From Dromaius novaehollandiae (taxonomy: Eukaryota > Chordata > Aves > Casuariiformes > Dromaiidae), in assembly GCF_036370855.1 (NCBI RefSeq), contig NC_088099.1, forward strand, positions 33,066,501 to 33,130,500: a stretch of DNA of 64,000 bases. The letters run 5' to 3'. Position numbers and translations under genes: made by a program. This document shows, one piece after another, positions 36,219 to 49,115 of this stretch. The notes under the pieces are model-generated. The model had not been told where the DNA came from. It saw only the letters and a program-made list of their open reading frames with translations, and did no database searches. How positions within the stretch are numbered: the first letter of the stretch is position 1; the number at the start of each line of letters is the position of its first letter.

Positions 36219-37759
36219 GTCTCATAAACCAGTTAAATAAATATATCATTATTATCTGGAGACTTTATTACATAATGAAGTCTCCAAATGCCCTAGATCT
36301 ACCTGTTACCATCCTATTCTCATGTCTTTTCACCCAGGTAGCTTACTGTAAGGTAAATCCCTTCTTGAGCCTAATACATTTATCACTGTTACACATTTTT
36401 CTGCCTGTAGAGTATATCAAGTATTACTATTAATTATATTACTGTGCTGGCTAGGGGAGTTAAGTATGGACCAGTACTATGCTGAAGTAATGTGCATAGA
36501 ACGGTAGATACTTCCTCTTCACACATCAGCTATAAGCAAGAACAGTATAATAATAAAAACAGCCAGATAATAGAAAATGACTGCTGCAGAATAGAGACTC
36601 TATTATATTTTTCTAACTCATCAAATGTACAATATTCAATGTGGTTATTACTTAACTCAATAAACTCTTACCAACACTGAGAAAATTTGATCCATCGTTC
36701 CCAGGGAAATAAGCAGAAGTAGAGATGGCCTTTCACACCCAAGTCCTTTACTTTGCTTAAACACATTTTCTTCTAGAGTACCTAAAGGCTAAGTTTCCAA
36801 GGTTTGATAAAATAGATGGTAATAAGCTATATTTGATGAAGCAGGGAGGCAGGTATGAGAGAAAAAAATTAACATCCTGGAAAAAGATATTTTTGTTATA
36901 GAGGCTAATTCAAAACTGTAGTGATGAATTTCCTTCATATCTTGTACAATATTGTCCCTTGTTTTGGGGGGGAAACAGGGAAGTCTTCAGCTGAATTAGT
37001 GTTTAAAAACAAAGCTATTTGGTTGATAGTGTGAAATTGAACTTCATGATGGAAGGCATTACTCCTCTGGTTATGGAAAAGACTCTCTCTCTCCAGGATA
37101 ACCTAAAGCTTAACAAAATCTAATTTGCTCCAGAAGTGGATAACAAAATCGTATGTGTCATTTAAAAAAAACCTTCTGGCTGGTTTATAAAGGAACATGT
37201 ACAGTGTAGAGTCTGAAGCAATGCAGATGGGCTTCCCAGGTGTGTGTGCAGATCTAAGCCCGTGTAGCTAAGGAGTATGCTACTTACTGGGCGCAGGTGC
37301 GATAAAATGGCCTAACGACTACGTGAATGTCAGTGAACCTGATAAAACTTCCACTGCAAGAATTCAGGAGTGACTGTTGCTAATTTTAAAGGACTTTGAA
37401 CTGGGCTTAGTATTAACTATTTATGACTGATGATAATAATAGACATCTACAGATGACTTGCTTGTGGGATGTCTTCAAAGCAGATGTTGAGAGGGAAGGA
37501 AATAAGGAAACCTTCTGTTTTCTGAGGTTGCTGGTAGGAAAGAATTTAGCCATGGGAAATGCCACAAAAATATAAATTAATTTCTTTCCCTCTAATGTTA
37601 TTACTAAAATTTCAGAACAAGCTTCCGGTTGTTAGAAGCATTCTCCACTCTTTTCTGGATGCCAAAAGCACCAGTTCCTCCTTTCCCGGTTGGCAATACC
37701 TCTCTGCAGTACGAGAATTCATTCCTTTTATTCATTGGTGCACAGAGGTTAAGGTGAAA

Positions 37760-38935
37760 AGGGATCATTAGATCATCTGGTATAGCCTCCTGTGCATCAC
37801 AGGCCATTAAATTCCATGCAGTTACATCTGTAATGAGGCTAATAATTTGCATTTGGCTAAGGCACAGCCTGATGCAAAGATGTCATGAGATGGAGAATGA
37901 CCCCTTCCTTTGGTCATGTGTTCCAGTGGTTGATCACCTTCACTATAAAAAAAGGTCCTTAATTTTCTAATTTGAATTTGTCTGGCTTTAGTTTCCAGCC
38001 ATTAGTCCTTATTACTTTTCTTTACTACATTCCAGAAACCTTCTATTTTCTCCTTATGAAAAAGGTACTTATGTGCTATAAGCCAGTCCCCTCAATATTC
38101 TTTTTGATGAGCTAAAGCACTAAGCTCTTACATCTGTTATTGCAAAGATTTTTCTCCTTTTGGAGGCTCTTTCCTGTTTCAAATATCCTTTAAACATGTG
38201 GACACCAAAACCAGATGTTGTATTCCACTATCACTTGCCACAGTGTTCTATCCAGTAAAATCACTTCCTTAGTCCTACTCACTGTTCTATCCAGTAAAAT
38301 CACTTCCTTAGTCCTACTCACTAATCATCAGTTTAAAAGTCCCAGGGTAAGACTGGTCATGTTTTATCACAGACTCACCTTTAGAGTCCATGTTGAATTG
38401 CTTTTCTACTATAATCTTTTTCAGACTCATTCTTTAACAGGATGAAGTCTGTAGCTTTGCTCGATTCCACATTGCTAAATGAATTACTTTACATTTCACT
38501 GCATAGAAACACATTTTGTTTGAATGATCCTGGATTGCTAAGATCCTGGTCAGTTTGTACGAGTGCTCTGTCCTCCTCCTCATCTTTATCTAAATTTTAT
38601 TAGCAGTGATTTTATATTTATTTCCAAAGCATTCATTTGGAATGCTGAATGCTCTCAATGCTAATGCTGATGCACGAAGCCCCACAGTACCACAACATAC
38701 AGTGATTACTACTTTTTAAAAGTTTAGTAGCGTGTTTCCCAGTCCATTGTAAGGCATACTCTGGGGAAATTGTACAGTACTAATTTTTAAACAGAAGGCT
38801 TGAAGTACTATGTCAAACATATTGCCTGTTAAAAAAAAAAAACCTACATTGATGTAATAAATTCAATTTGCTTTGTTTTCTACAAAATCTGCAATAATTA
38901 TATTTCAATCCTCAAATTAATTATTAGTTGAGCCT
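37760..38935 (-). repeat. CR1 LINE fragment, about 1.2 kb, reverse orientation
   Basis: Plus-strand text follows the reverse complement of a CR1 3' region for over a kilobase. It begins at the element's 3' end (TTAGATCATCTGGTATAGCC, then TCCTGTGCATCACAGGCCAT). It continues through GTTCCAGTGGTTGATCACC, TTTGTCTGGCTTTAGTTTCC, TGTGGACACCAAAACCAGA and CTTTACATTTCACTGCAT to TACTATGTCAAACATATTGC and ACCTACATTGATGTAATA. The part beyond about 38,350 is more diverged. It is 5'-truncated, as usual for CR1, and encodes no intact reverse transcriptase. Confidence 0.82.
38244..38321. repeat. Exact 39-bp tandem duplication inside the CR1 copy
   Basis: Positions 38244-38282 are repeated without a single change at 38283-38321; the unit starts TGTTCTATCCAGTAAAATCA. 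The CR1 around it is heavily diverged, so the duplication is much younger than the insertion. Confidence 0.95.
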
Positions 38936-38939
38936 TGTG

Positions 38940-40390
38940 TCATCATTTTATTTTTCTCTTTTCTTTTTCTCCCCTGGGAATGAAATCAGTCCAACCAGTC
39001 TGTATATCACATGGTGACCCTGGAACCGTGGGGAGGCAGCGCAGCAGCTATGCAATTTATTGTCTGATACATTTGCAAACATAGCACAGGGCAAGATCAT
39101 TTTAAACAAGTATTCATGAAGCTGCTGCAAAATTCAGCTCTGTAGTGATTGAACTCATAGGTTTTCCTGAAGTTCAGTCATGGCTTACCACAAAATACCT
39201 AATGGCACAAGTACTGACCTTTGGGAAGCCAACCAGGACTGTGGCCTATATGGTCTTGCGATGTTTGCAATGGCTTACACGGGCCCATGTTGCAACTGAG
39301 ATGGACTCTCCTGTGTTGTCCTTGGACCTTCTCCAGCATCTGAAGCAGCCAGGATCAGAGGAGCATTTCAGTAGCTCTCTCTACCCAAGGGTAAGAAGTC
39401 TTGTGCAGCTCCTTGCAGTAGACCTTGGGTGGGTATTTCTGTCTCTGCTCTGCTTGACACATATATGTTTTAAGTACTTGTTTTCAAGGCTGTCAATTTT
39501 GCACTTTTCACCAGGACTAAGATGATGCTTGTTCTCTGTCCTTCATCTCCAAAACAAGTGGAAACAAGAAGTTAGCACTGAAGATGACAAGGTGCCCAAA
39601 GACAGTACCACCTTTATACAACTTTATACACATTATTATAAGACATATATACAGTACTCATGGAATAACTGACAATATCTTTTGCCCTCTCCTATCTATA
39701 AATGTTCACAATTTTATTTCTGAGTCTGTTTCCCCACTTACTACATTCCCAATAAACAGCCATTAGCATCTGGGGTATTTTAATTCTGTGCTTGAGACAA
39801 AAATGTAGTGGTAAAAATGGAAAGTCCACACTAGGAAATAAAGACTGATGTAATTTAGTATATTGAATAAAACAAGAACTCTGTGGAGCCTCATGCAATG
39901 TGGATAGTTAATTAGGCCTGAAGCATACTGATAGGGAAACACCAAAAAGGTGGCCAGTTCCTGTATCATACACCTCCCTAGAGTCTGTGTGGCAACAAGA
40001 GTTTTGCAAATATTATATGTAGCTCCAGAGAGGAGGCAAAGTAAAGCCCAATGGTTCAGGCTGAGGGATTAGGAAACTGTGTGGATGATGATGAAGGGGC
40101 ATATTTTACAGTGAAACAGCATAGATAGTATGTTCCAGAGGATGCTGGACAGAAAAGGAAGACAAGAGGAGAGCTGTGGCTGAAAGGTAATACTCTAGTC
40201 ATTGGCCCTTGTATCTCCCGTGTGTGCTGTGAGCTTGATTCTCCACCACCAGTCTCATTAGGGTTAGGTGACAGAGTTTCCTGTACTTTTAAAGAAAATA
40301 TAAGTAGTAATATGGTATCACAAGGTCAGCTGCAATCATGTATTTTATCGGTGGTTGTCTGGCAACCACATGAAACAATAATCTCTTTCC
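38940..40390. other. Intergenic stretch without recognisable genes
   Basis: Ordinary sequence. The 126-codon plus-strand frame at 39145-39525 has no recognisable domain and is probably chance. Confidence 0.55.
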
Positions 40391-40399
40391 TCACACCAG

Positions 40400-41110
40400 C
40401 TCTGCACTGCATTCTTGTGCAGCGACGGCTTGCAGACGGGGAGCTAAGAGTGGTTTTCTTTTTCTTCTCTCCTCCCACTGCCCGGTGCAACTCTTTCATG
40501 ACTTGCTTGGCTTTATTTCTTGCAAAGTAGCTGCAAAGTTTGTCCATTCCCCTGACTGCTTCTGAAGGCAATGGGGAATGGAGGTGCCACTGTTAGCAGC
40601 ACAGCTGGCCCAGCACCTTCTGCAGGCCTTAGAGAAGACTTCAGTGTGATAGTTATGCAGAGGGTGCAGAAAGGAGCAGTGGTGGCATTCCTCAGCAGCT
40701 TCATGACTGCTCCAAGACCCACAGGCATGATTATAGCAGGAGCACCTACCAGGCAAGATGTCGGCTGGACCTACCTAGTGTTGGGCTGAGGTTGCCTCAA
40801 AACATCAGAAATACCTTGCTGCTTTGGATTTCCTGCTCTGGCGCAGACACAGATCTCTTTCTAGGGACAGCTAATAAACACTGTAATGCATGCCCATTCC
40901 CCTGCCTCACTGGCAGTTAGGGGAGTCCAGCAAGTATAATAGCTCTAGCTTCTCCCGGCCAACAGCTGTCCCTGAAGGTGAGACTGGGGGCGGGTGGTGG
41001 TGCTGCTGTCACGAGCTTGCATGCTGTCGCGGCCCATGGTTTCCGTAGGTGTGCAGCCAGCTCCGGGACCGTCGCAGCAAATTCTTTTCATGGGAGGGGC
41101 AGGAAACAGC
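40400..41110. other. CpG-bearing patch of unknown origin
   Basis: About a dozen CpG sites occur in 700 bp, for example near 40,422-40,440, 40,757, 40,953-40,990 and 41,015-41,075, where flanking DNA has almost none. Long frames run on the minus strand (40326-40571 and 40496-40756) but I recognise no domain. A decayed transposon or retrocopy, or a small regulatory island, are both possible. Confidence 0.35.
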
Positions 41111-41119
41111 ATTTCTGCA

Positions 41120-42750
41120 GCAAAGAGGAGAGCAAACCATTCACTGCTGTCACTGTTTCATCTACTCACGAATAAGATCTTCCTTTATAAATGTGGCTTT
41201 GTAGTTCTGTGAGAATCGTTATGGTTCCACTTCCAGGAAAATATTAATGATTAACCATGAATAAGTAGAGAAGGATGAGACCTTTGTGGTGCCTGCTGAG
41301 AGATAACAGCATTTTGCCATAGCTTACGTAATACTGAGCCCACAACCCACAGATACTTACTCCAAACTTCCACTTACACACAAACAAGGCATTCACCGCA
41401 TAGTTTCTCTCCAAACTTACCCTGAAAATTGCCTCTCCCCACACATAATCCTGTGGATCCTTTCCCTGAACCTCCCCTATCCTGAATCCCCCCAGCAAAC
41501 CAGAGGATGAGTACTCAAGAGATTTGCTCAGTTTCAGTGAAACTGTGGAGTAAACTTAATCTTTCCAGACTAGGAATTGGTACCTGTTCTTTCTCTTTCC
41601 TCTTCCACCAGCACCAGCTGCTACAGTGTGTGTTGCCCTATAAAATACTTCCTGTTCAATTCTGGTGCCCTCAGGTGCCCTTCTCCTCCCCTCCTCCTTC
41701 CAGATGAACACCTGCAAGAGGCAGATGGTACAGATAATCCAGAATATATTTCTTGAGTCCATGTAGAGAAGCTGCCAAGCTGCTGATTTTTTGGCACCAT
41801 GCCTCGTGGCATCAATGGCTGGTGAGAGACACAGATGCCGCCTGAAAATAATTGAGGAGGAAATTCTCCCAGTGTCTCCAGAGGTCCTGGGAATGTGGCT
41901 CCTGCCATGGGGTTGGCAGGCAGATGGCCCACTGGTACCCCGAATGGCAATGCCTCTGAAGTAGACCTTTGTTGCTCATGTCTTAATCAGTCCTTCCTCC
42001 AGCTCCAATTTGACGGGCTTGGTGGGCACCGCCTATCCTTCTCATTGGGAAAGGGGAGGCTGTTTTCAGTTGGACAGAACCTGGCAGAGGGAGACCATAG
42101 GGAATCAGGAGCTGTTTTTTCTACCTACAGAATTTGCCTTCACACACACTCAGAGGCTGCAGCAGTAGATGTTTCTGTTCATTTGTTTTCATAAAAGATA
42201 AGTACAAGCACACATTTATGTCTGCCAGACACATATAATATGCACCCTCTGAACAGCTGAGTTTTATCAGACTGGTTGCATGTTGAGGCTGTGCAGCTGT
42301 ACATGCCTCAGATATACAGGTGAAAGGAGGCCTTCCAGTGCAATCCTACATTGTGCTACGTCCTTGAACAGAGACAGGGCCACCAGCCCTCTGAACTACA
42401 GTGAAGGGCTCCCAGGGACAAACCACCACCATCTGCTGCTCAGTTCCTTTGCCTCTGCCTTCCTGACAAGATAAGCATTTTTCTAACATACGATGGTATC
42501 CAGGAAGTAGCCTGGTTCAGACATGAAGAAATTAACTCTGGGGTAAGACTCATGCCTAGTCACAGCTATAACATTCCCACTGCAATTCAGATATTCATCA
42601 GAACCTGTCACATTGAGGCTGGATTATTCCAGAGCAATCCTTAGGAAAAGGAGCTGAGACCAGCTTACCAGCACATAAGACCAGCAATAGCAAATACCAA
42701 AAAGTCAACACACTGTGCTCTTCCTATTGTGTGGGACTTCTCAGCAGTGT
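41120..42750. other. Intergenic stretch, nothing recognised
   Basis: Several overlapping short frames are present, none with a recognisable domain. No RNA gene or clear repeat was seen. Confidence 0.55.
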
Positions 42751-42904
42751 AAATCTTTATAGTGCCTGGCCTGCTTTGAAAGGCATGCTCTTGTTGCCCA
42801 GGCTCTGCCAAACACTCTCTGGACATGGAGCAGAGCACAGTCCTTGCCTGAAGCGGATGATGGCCAGTGACAGACCAGCAGTGAGGAAAAGAGACAAATC
42901 AGGC

Positions 42905-42931
42905 AAAAAAAAAAAAAAAAAAAAAAAAAAA
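42905..42931. repeat. A27 homopolymer
   Basis: An unbroken run of 27 A. The 150 bp before it (GAGCACAGTCCTTGCCTGAA among them) faintly resembles an old SINE tail, but I cannot assign a family. Confidence 0.95.
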
Positions 42932-43194
42932 GGCTTCTGAGTGTTGGAAAGTGTGTGGTTTGCCCCCATACACTTTGAAAAGTTGGAAGGAAAATGCAGG
43001 TTCTTTTAAACATGAAATTTCTCTCCATTGTTTATTATTATTTCTATAATCTTCAGATCTGTAACCCAGAGCCTAACATCCTTCATTCCCAGTATTCAGT
43101 CCTTTCAGGCACACTGCAGAAAAATGCATCTTGCTCCTTGGCCTCCCTTTGTCCTCCCCCAAATAGGACACTAAACCCATCTCCTTAAAAACAT

Positions 43195-43280
43195 GTAGGT
43201 GCCGAACCCCACTGAGATGGAAAAGGCTTAAACTGATTTAGGTGCCTAAATACCTTTGAGGATTTGGGCTTTAATCTGCT
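43195..43280 (+). repeat. Old sauropsid interspersed repeat fragment
   Basis: The text GATTTAGGTGCCTAAATACC then TTTGAGGATTTGGGC matches a common ancient short repeat of turtles, crocodilians and birds. Family name not certain. Confidence 0.4.
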
Positions 43281-43284
43281 CATT

Positions 43285-45580
43285 TAATGAGCTCCTATAG
43301 TCATAATGTACAAACAAGGTCTTAAAGCCAGTGGCTTTGTGATCCAGTGCAGAACAGGCCTTCCAAAGGCAGGCAAAGGGAGAGGGGAAAGTCCTGAAGA
43401 GCAACGCTGTGATGGAGGCGAGCATCTACCTTCTGCATTGTCTGCAAGATAGTCCCTCCTGTCCCCGTTTCTTTAAGGTTCCTGATTACTCAGCAAAAGC
43501 CAGATTTTCCAGAAGCAAGAAGGCACTATGGAAAATTTCAGCCATGCCAACACATTTTTGGAAAATATTTCTTCCCATTAAAAGGCAGGGATTAAAAAAA
43601 TCAGCTAACTGCAGTCACAAGCAACTTACTTATCACAGAGACACTGAGGAACTGATAGCTGTGGCTTCTCTCGCTGCCTTACTGCAGAATGAAAAAGAAG
43701 CTCCCTCATTTTATTAAAAAATAATAATGCTGTTTGCGTTACCACAGAACTCATGCACCAATCCTACTCTGCTACAGAGTTCAACTCTGCTAGGTAAAGT
43801 ATGAACAGAAAACAAAAGGAAAAAAAGAAGAAAAGGGTGCCTTTTGGCTTAAGAAGTTTGAAAGAAAAATAGAAAGTGTCAGAGAGAGGCTGTAAGGGGC
43901 TGCAGCAGCTAAAACATAAACAAGTTTGGGCTGTGGTATTTTTTGGGAGAGCATCATAAGAAGAGACCTTTTAGGGAGAAATTTTAAAGGAAAATAGTGA
44001 GGCTGTTTTTTTCCAGCAGTTTCAGCCTGCCACTGTGAAAATGTAGATGATGGTGGCTAACCGCTGCTATGTGACCAACTGTGTCAGTCCCTGGTTCAGG
44101 GCTCACTCTGCTGCCCTGAGCAGATGGTGGCCATGAGTGAACAACCATGCACATGCAGAGCAGTGAGTGAGTCCAGCAAGTCACCTATCTGCTACCTTGC
44201 TAAGGAGGTCTGACACAGCTAATACGTACATGTTTTGTACTTGGGCTGCTGTGCGTCTGGAAAGGCAAACAGTTGTTATAAAAATACAAGAGAGTCTTTC
44301 ATACCTTTCACAGAGGATGTGGGTTTTGATCATCTAAAAAGGGAAATTATATATTATTCAGACTATTTCATGTCCTCTGGATTGGCTGATGGACCTCAGG
44401 AACCTCGTCAAAGAGTGACAGTGTACGGTCTGGGACCTGTGGGTCCATGCCCTGGACCACGATTGCAGTTTTGACTGTTAAAGTTAGCTAGGAAAAGCCA
44501 TTTCTTCATATTATTACAGAGAAGGGATCAGTGAGGTTAACATACATGTGTAAGCTTGTGAGGAGGCAAATTAGCAATTTCTAAGTACAAGAGCTGATTT
44601 CCACAGTAATCAAGAAAGATGATAAACATGGAGTCCTTGGATGCTAGTATTATCTGGTCATGGTGAGTCACACTTGTGGTTTGACACCCCTAAAGCAATG
44701 ACAGACAAACTGGAGATCTAAATGTACGCAAGGAAGTCAGGCTTACAGCTGACAGAGAGATGTGGTGCTTCTCTATGCTCCTTAGACAGGTCCGGACTGT
44801 AGAAATTGTTTGGATAAGGACTGCGGTGTTACCATGATGAGTGAGTCCTCAGTCAAGATGGAGCACGTTTGGTTCCAGTTGGGATCTGCTTTTACTGGTC
44901 TTGACCATGGCCTCAGAGGAGATGCCTCCAGCTTTGGATTCCAATTCTGCTTTAGGCTCAGGGCCCTTTTTGACCACAGTATGACCCTTAAGTACTACCT
45001 GCTGAACCTGAACATGCTCCACTTTCACATTCACTAAGGGACATATTTTACATGGTTTGGTGTTTTATCTCTTAGCAACGGGCCCTGGTCTTACAGCAGC
45101 GTCTTCAGTAAGACTAGAAAGGGATACAGAGTGTTGGGGCAACAACTTCTCCATTAGTGATGGTTATTGGAGGAATTCCCATTTTTATTTTACTCAGTTA
45201 GCAGTCCCCAGGCCTCAGGCTGTACTGAGTTTCAGCAGCCAGCCTCCTTCAAGGCAGCCATTTCAGAAATCCTTGACGATTTCTTGGATTGCGTTCTATT
45301 CAAGTCTATTCCCCAGCACCCACTGCAGTTCCTCTCTTGCTCTAAGTGGTGCTAAGAAGAGCTCAGTCCATTAGGAATGGAAAAGATTAACTGGCAGTGA
45401 GCACCTTTTCCCACACTCTTGTGGAAGCACCATTCAGGTCACAACTCTGTGTCAAGGACCTATTCATTTTCATCCTTCTAACTCAATTCTCGACCTCCTG
45501 ATGCAGCAACTTTAACAAGAACTGGCTGTTTCTTAGGATTCAGCTGAATCCTGCTGCAAGGCCCAATTCCCCTCTTGCCC
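43285..45580. other. Intergenic stretch, nothing recognised
   Basis: No recognisable exon, RNA gene or clear repeat. Reading frames of up to about 105 codons show no domain. Confidence 0.55.
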
Positions 45581-45589
45581 AAGAAGCAG

Positions 45590-45785
45590 GATTTCTAAAG
45601 CTACTGAGGTACCTAAAGACCAGTTAGGCATTTTTGCAAATCCTACTAAGTATCAGCACAGAAGCAATGCCTAGCTCTTGTTGAAATCAAGGCGACCTGA
45701 GGACTTAACCTGAAGAGATATTTTTAAAATATGCCCTCTCTGCATTTTCAGGAACCTAGCCACCTTTGAAGATCTGGCCCCAAGG
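45590..45785 (+). repeat. Old sauropsid interspersed repeat fragment
   Basis: The ends carry GAGGTACCTAAAGACCAGTT and CCTTTGAAGATCTGGCCCC, which resemble the same family as the fragment at 43.2 kb, in the same orientation. Confidence 0.35.
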
Positions 45786-46124
45786 TTTCTTTACTTTTCT
45801 AGCAGTGCACAGGGTGTTAGGGAAATGTTGCAACATTTCAAGTGAAAAGAGGCCTTAGTGCAAATCATAACCAGGCCCAGGGATTCAAATCTTGACTCCA
45901 GATATATTTGTGTGAGCCTGGTTTCAGGAGGGCCACAGCTCCAAGCATAACATGGTGAGTTCTCTGACCCATCAGTGTCAAGATGGATTAGAAATTCAGC
46001 TCAAGCCCTGCACAGCTGCACTGTAACCTACAGAAGAATCCCTGCATACATGTTCAGCTTTTAGGTTAGCTTTTACTGTTATTAATTTCCTGTTATAATC
46101 TCCATGTCACGTTTATCAACCCAG

Positions 46125-46205
46125 GGCCAGATTCTCTGCTGATGTAAATCAGAAGTGCTTCATTACTGTTAACTGAGATGCATTATTTTATACCAGTTGG
46201 GGGGA
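46125..46205 (+). repeat. Old sauropsid interspersed repeat fragment (palindromic type)
   Basis: GGGCCAGATTCTCTGCTGAT followed by GTAAATCAGAAGTGCTTCAT matches one half of a widespread palindromic short repeat (GGGCCAGATTCTCAGCTGGTGTAAATCAG type as remembered). Nearby AGTGCTGAGCACCTGGCAGG (46,361-46,380) and ATCAGGCCC belong to a related type. Confidence 0.5.
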
Positions 46206-46399
46206 TGGCCGCTAGCTATTAATTTTGCTTTGCTCCTCTCTCTTGATAGGAATAATCTCTTTTAGAATTTGAGATTAAATAAAAAAATCACCCTTTGAAT
46301 GGCTCAATCTTGTAATTCCCTCCTGGCCTTCCCTCTCATTGCTGCCAATAGAAATGAAGAGTGCTGAGCACCTGGCAGGATCAGGCCCTCAGGCAGCTT

Positions 46400-48650
46400 G
46401 ATGACTGTGCCAGCCCTCTAATTCTGGGGTAATGATAATAATCAGGCTTGCACTGAGTGTTGACACATATTTATTAATTGCAAGGTGCGGCTGGCTTTGC
46501 ACTCTGCTAAGACAAACACTTGCAGAACCATGTGCGCAGAGGAGGCTGGAAACCAACCAGCCATGTGTCAGCAGCAGCTGAAAGGGGAGGAAATTGCTAA
46601 CTGTCCCGCTCAAGAATGCAGAGCATTGAAAACCCGGCTAGTGGAGGAAGGCTCTCCTTTTGTTTGGTTCAGCTTTCCTTTTGGAAGAACCTTTCCTGTT
46701 TCACCAGAAAGTCCCCGACCTCACCATGCCCCCAGCCACAAGTGACACAAGAGCAAGATGACACAATTGGAGCCAGGCTGCATGCCAGGGCTGGCAGTGA
46801 TTTCGTGACATTCCTCGAGAGCAGGGGGAGGCAGGCCGTGGCCCACAAGCTGAGGGTCATTTGTGCAGAGCCATATATTTAAGCCAGCAATCATGCAAGC
46901 CCCAGACTGGTAGGAAGGGAAGGGGAGCCTGCTGGTCTGGCAGGGAGCTGAACAGGGAGAGATGAGCTCCTGAATGCTTGTGGAGAAGAAACAGGAGTGC
47001 AACTAGCACAGGGAAGAGTTTTCACTCTTACTTTTGAAACTAAAAAAGATAAGTAATAAATGACTACACAGCATTTATTTACTGCTCTGTAAATGGTGCC
47101 CAGTGACTCACTGCTTTTAGTGCTTTCCTTTATCAGCGGTGAAACTTCTCTCCCTTGTGAGTTGCTTGTTTTCTTCCTTTTCCTTATGCCTGTGGATTTA
47201 CATACAGTGCTACCGGATAAGCAAAGACGGTACAAGACTGCTCACTGAGTTCACACCTCCACTATGGTTGAGTTATGCCTGTCAGTACTGCAACTAGCTT
47301 TGATATGTCTCTGGGACAGGGAAGAGTGTTCACTTTTGCCTCTGGTTGCTTTCTGGTACTGCTGAGAGCACCATGAAGCTGCACTAACTCATGTCAGAGC
47401 AATTTTCAAAGCCCACTTACCTTATCTGCCCTGTCATAGCCATGATCAGTCTGAGATTAATCAGGATATTCAAGAAGTATCAGCCAGTTACACACAGTCC
47501 CCTGAATCAGTGAAGAAAAGAAACTTCCTTTCTCCTTTTAAGTAGTTTCTATATGTCTAGCGGTGTCTTACAGAAACAGAAACTATACCTGATAAAGTGC
47601 CATCATTAATCCATTTGATGTATTTAAGCGTGGCTGTTTAAAGGCAACATATCAAGTTAATGCAATACTGATGGAAAAAGAAATGGCATCAGAGGGTTTC
47701 AAAAGATTTCTTATCTTGAGGAAAAAAAGGAATTTGACTTCCCATTTCATTTCTCTGTGAATGAGAACATCTTTGCTATTTACATTATTTACTGTTTACT
47801 GTAGTAGAGTCACTACAAAAAATCAAAGTGATTTGCACAGCCCTGCCAGTTCTTTTTATATCTCCTTTGCTGACTCAATAAACATCTGACACGCCAGCAT
47901 TGTAACTAAGTACTGTACTGATTCTACTCTCATTGAAAGCATCTTTCTAAGAGAAAGGAATTGTTGTTCCACTTCTGTGAAAAATCTGATTTGCCTGGTG
48001 AAGCATTTGTAAAAGCTTTTTTCCAAAATGTTATTGTGGCAATTGGAGGTATTTAGGCATGTACAGTAACTTGAGAAGCTATGTGAAATCTTCTGATATG
48101 CAAATATACTGCTGTATACATGGCAAAGAAGAGCTTTGGGCACATTTATATGAAACAGTTGCATTACGTTTGCTTAAAGGCTATTTTGAAATAAATCTTC
48201 CTTCTAAAAAACAACGTGAAGTAAATATTCTAAAACAGCTCTACTGATATGGGACTGATTCTGAATTCAGACCAGTTTTGCCCCAGACTAATTTTGTTCG
48301 TCTCAGTACAATTACCTTAAATAAAATGGACCAAAATTGAAGCCAAGAACTTGGTCCAGGACCTAGGGAAGTAAGAGACTCTGATATCAGTTGGCCATGA
48401 TAGGGCATGTCAATTCTCAACCATCACATGGCAGAACTGAACTGGAAGGAGTAAGCAGTGGATGTCACTACAGGAAAAGGTGGCCATCCAATCTGATGTG
48501 GAAGTGCTCCATCTGGCCCATATCTGCTCTTGGATCACACTTTGGGCAAAGAAGAGACAATGGGAAGCAAGAAAGAGCAACCTAACTCAATTCCACGATG
48601 GTGTTCTGGATACCAGCTATAGGCGAGTTTTCCAGGTAGGTACAAAACAC
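46400..48650. other. Intergenic stretch, nothing recognised
   Basis: Unique-looking sequence. The largest minus-strand frame (46891-47235) has no recognisable domain. Confidence 0.55.
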
Positions 48651-48657
48651 AAAGGAA

Positions 48658-48920
48658 TTTATAAGCACATAAATCATAGACATTGAAAATGGGAAAGACC
48701 ACTGGAAGACTAGTCAATGCAGGCCTGTCTTCTACAGGGAATTTCCCAGTGTGTTGACAGTTTTAAGAATTTCAAACAATAGGGCTTTAACTTTCCTCTT
48801 GAAATGATTTAAGGTGTTTAGGCACCTACCTGAATTTTTTAGCATCTCAATCCATTTCATAAAATTGCCTTATGCAGATTCCTAGCAGCTCTTACTACAG
48901 GTCTTTACAGTCACATTCCT
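48658..48920 (-). repeat. CR1-like 3'-end fragment, diverged
   Basis: Plus-strand text AATCATAGACATTGAAAATG, then GGAAAGACCACTGGAAGACT and ACAGGGAATTTCCCAGTGTG, followed by a diverged CR1-like body (GGGCTTTAACTTTCCTCTTG). It is consistent with another CR1 subfamily in reverse orientation. Confidence 0.45.
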
Positions 48921-48982
48921 TTTTGCTATTTATTTCAGGCTTATTCTGTAATGCAGCAACTCCAGAAGTGAAGGTAGTCACT

Positions 48983-49115
48983 TCAGGGCTTGCCTACACT
49001 GCAGGTTTCTCCAGACTTCCTTCCACGGAAATTAAGTAAACAGGAAGAGCAGTTGTATAATAACTCCCCATGTGGACATTCTGGATTCGGATTACAGTGA
49101 ACTTGGAAAATGCAT
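48983..49115. repeat. MITE-like element (hAT-type, degraded)
   Basis: It starts CAGGGCTTGCCTACACTGCA and contains CATGTGGACATTCTGGATTC, then GGATTACAGTGAACTTGG. This resembles turtle-type non-autonomous elements whose ends read GGGCTTGTCTACACT and whose interior reads TGTGGACGCTCTAATTCGG. Confidence 0.45.

Larger units (their letters stand above)
31835..37755. other. Intergenic stretch without recognisable genes
   Basis: AT-rich sequence with a CR1 3'-end fragment and a MIR copy (listed separately) and a TATG-rich microsatellite at 36.2 kb. No exon or RNA gene was recognised. Confidence 0.6.

Noticed and set aside
39145..39525. 126-codon plus-strand frame.
   Set aside because: No recognisable motif and no supporting splice or promoter signals.
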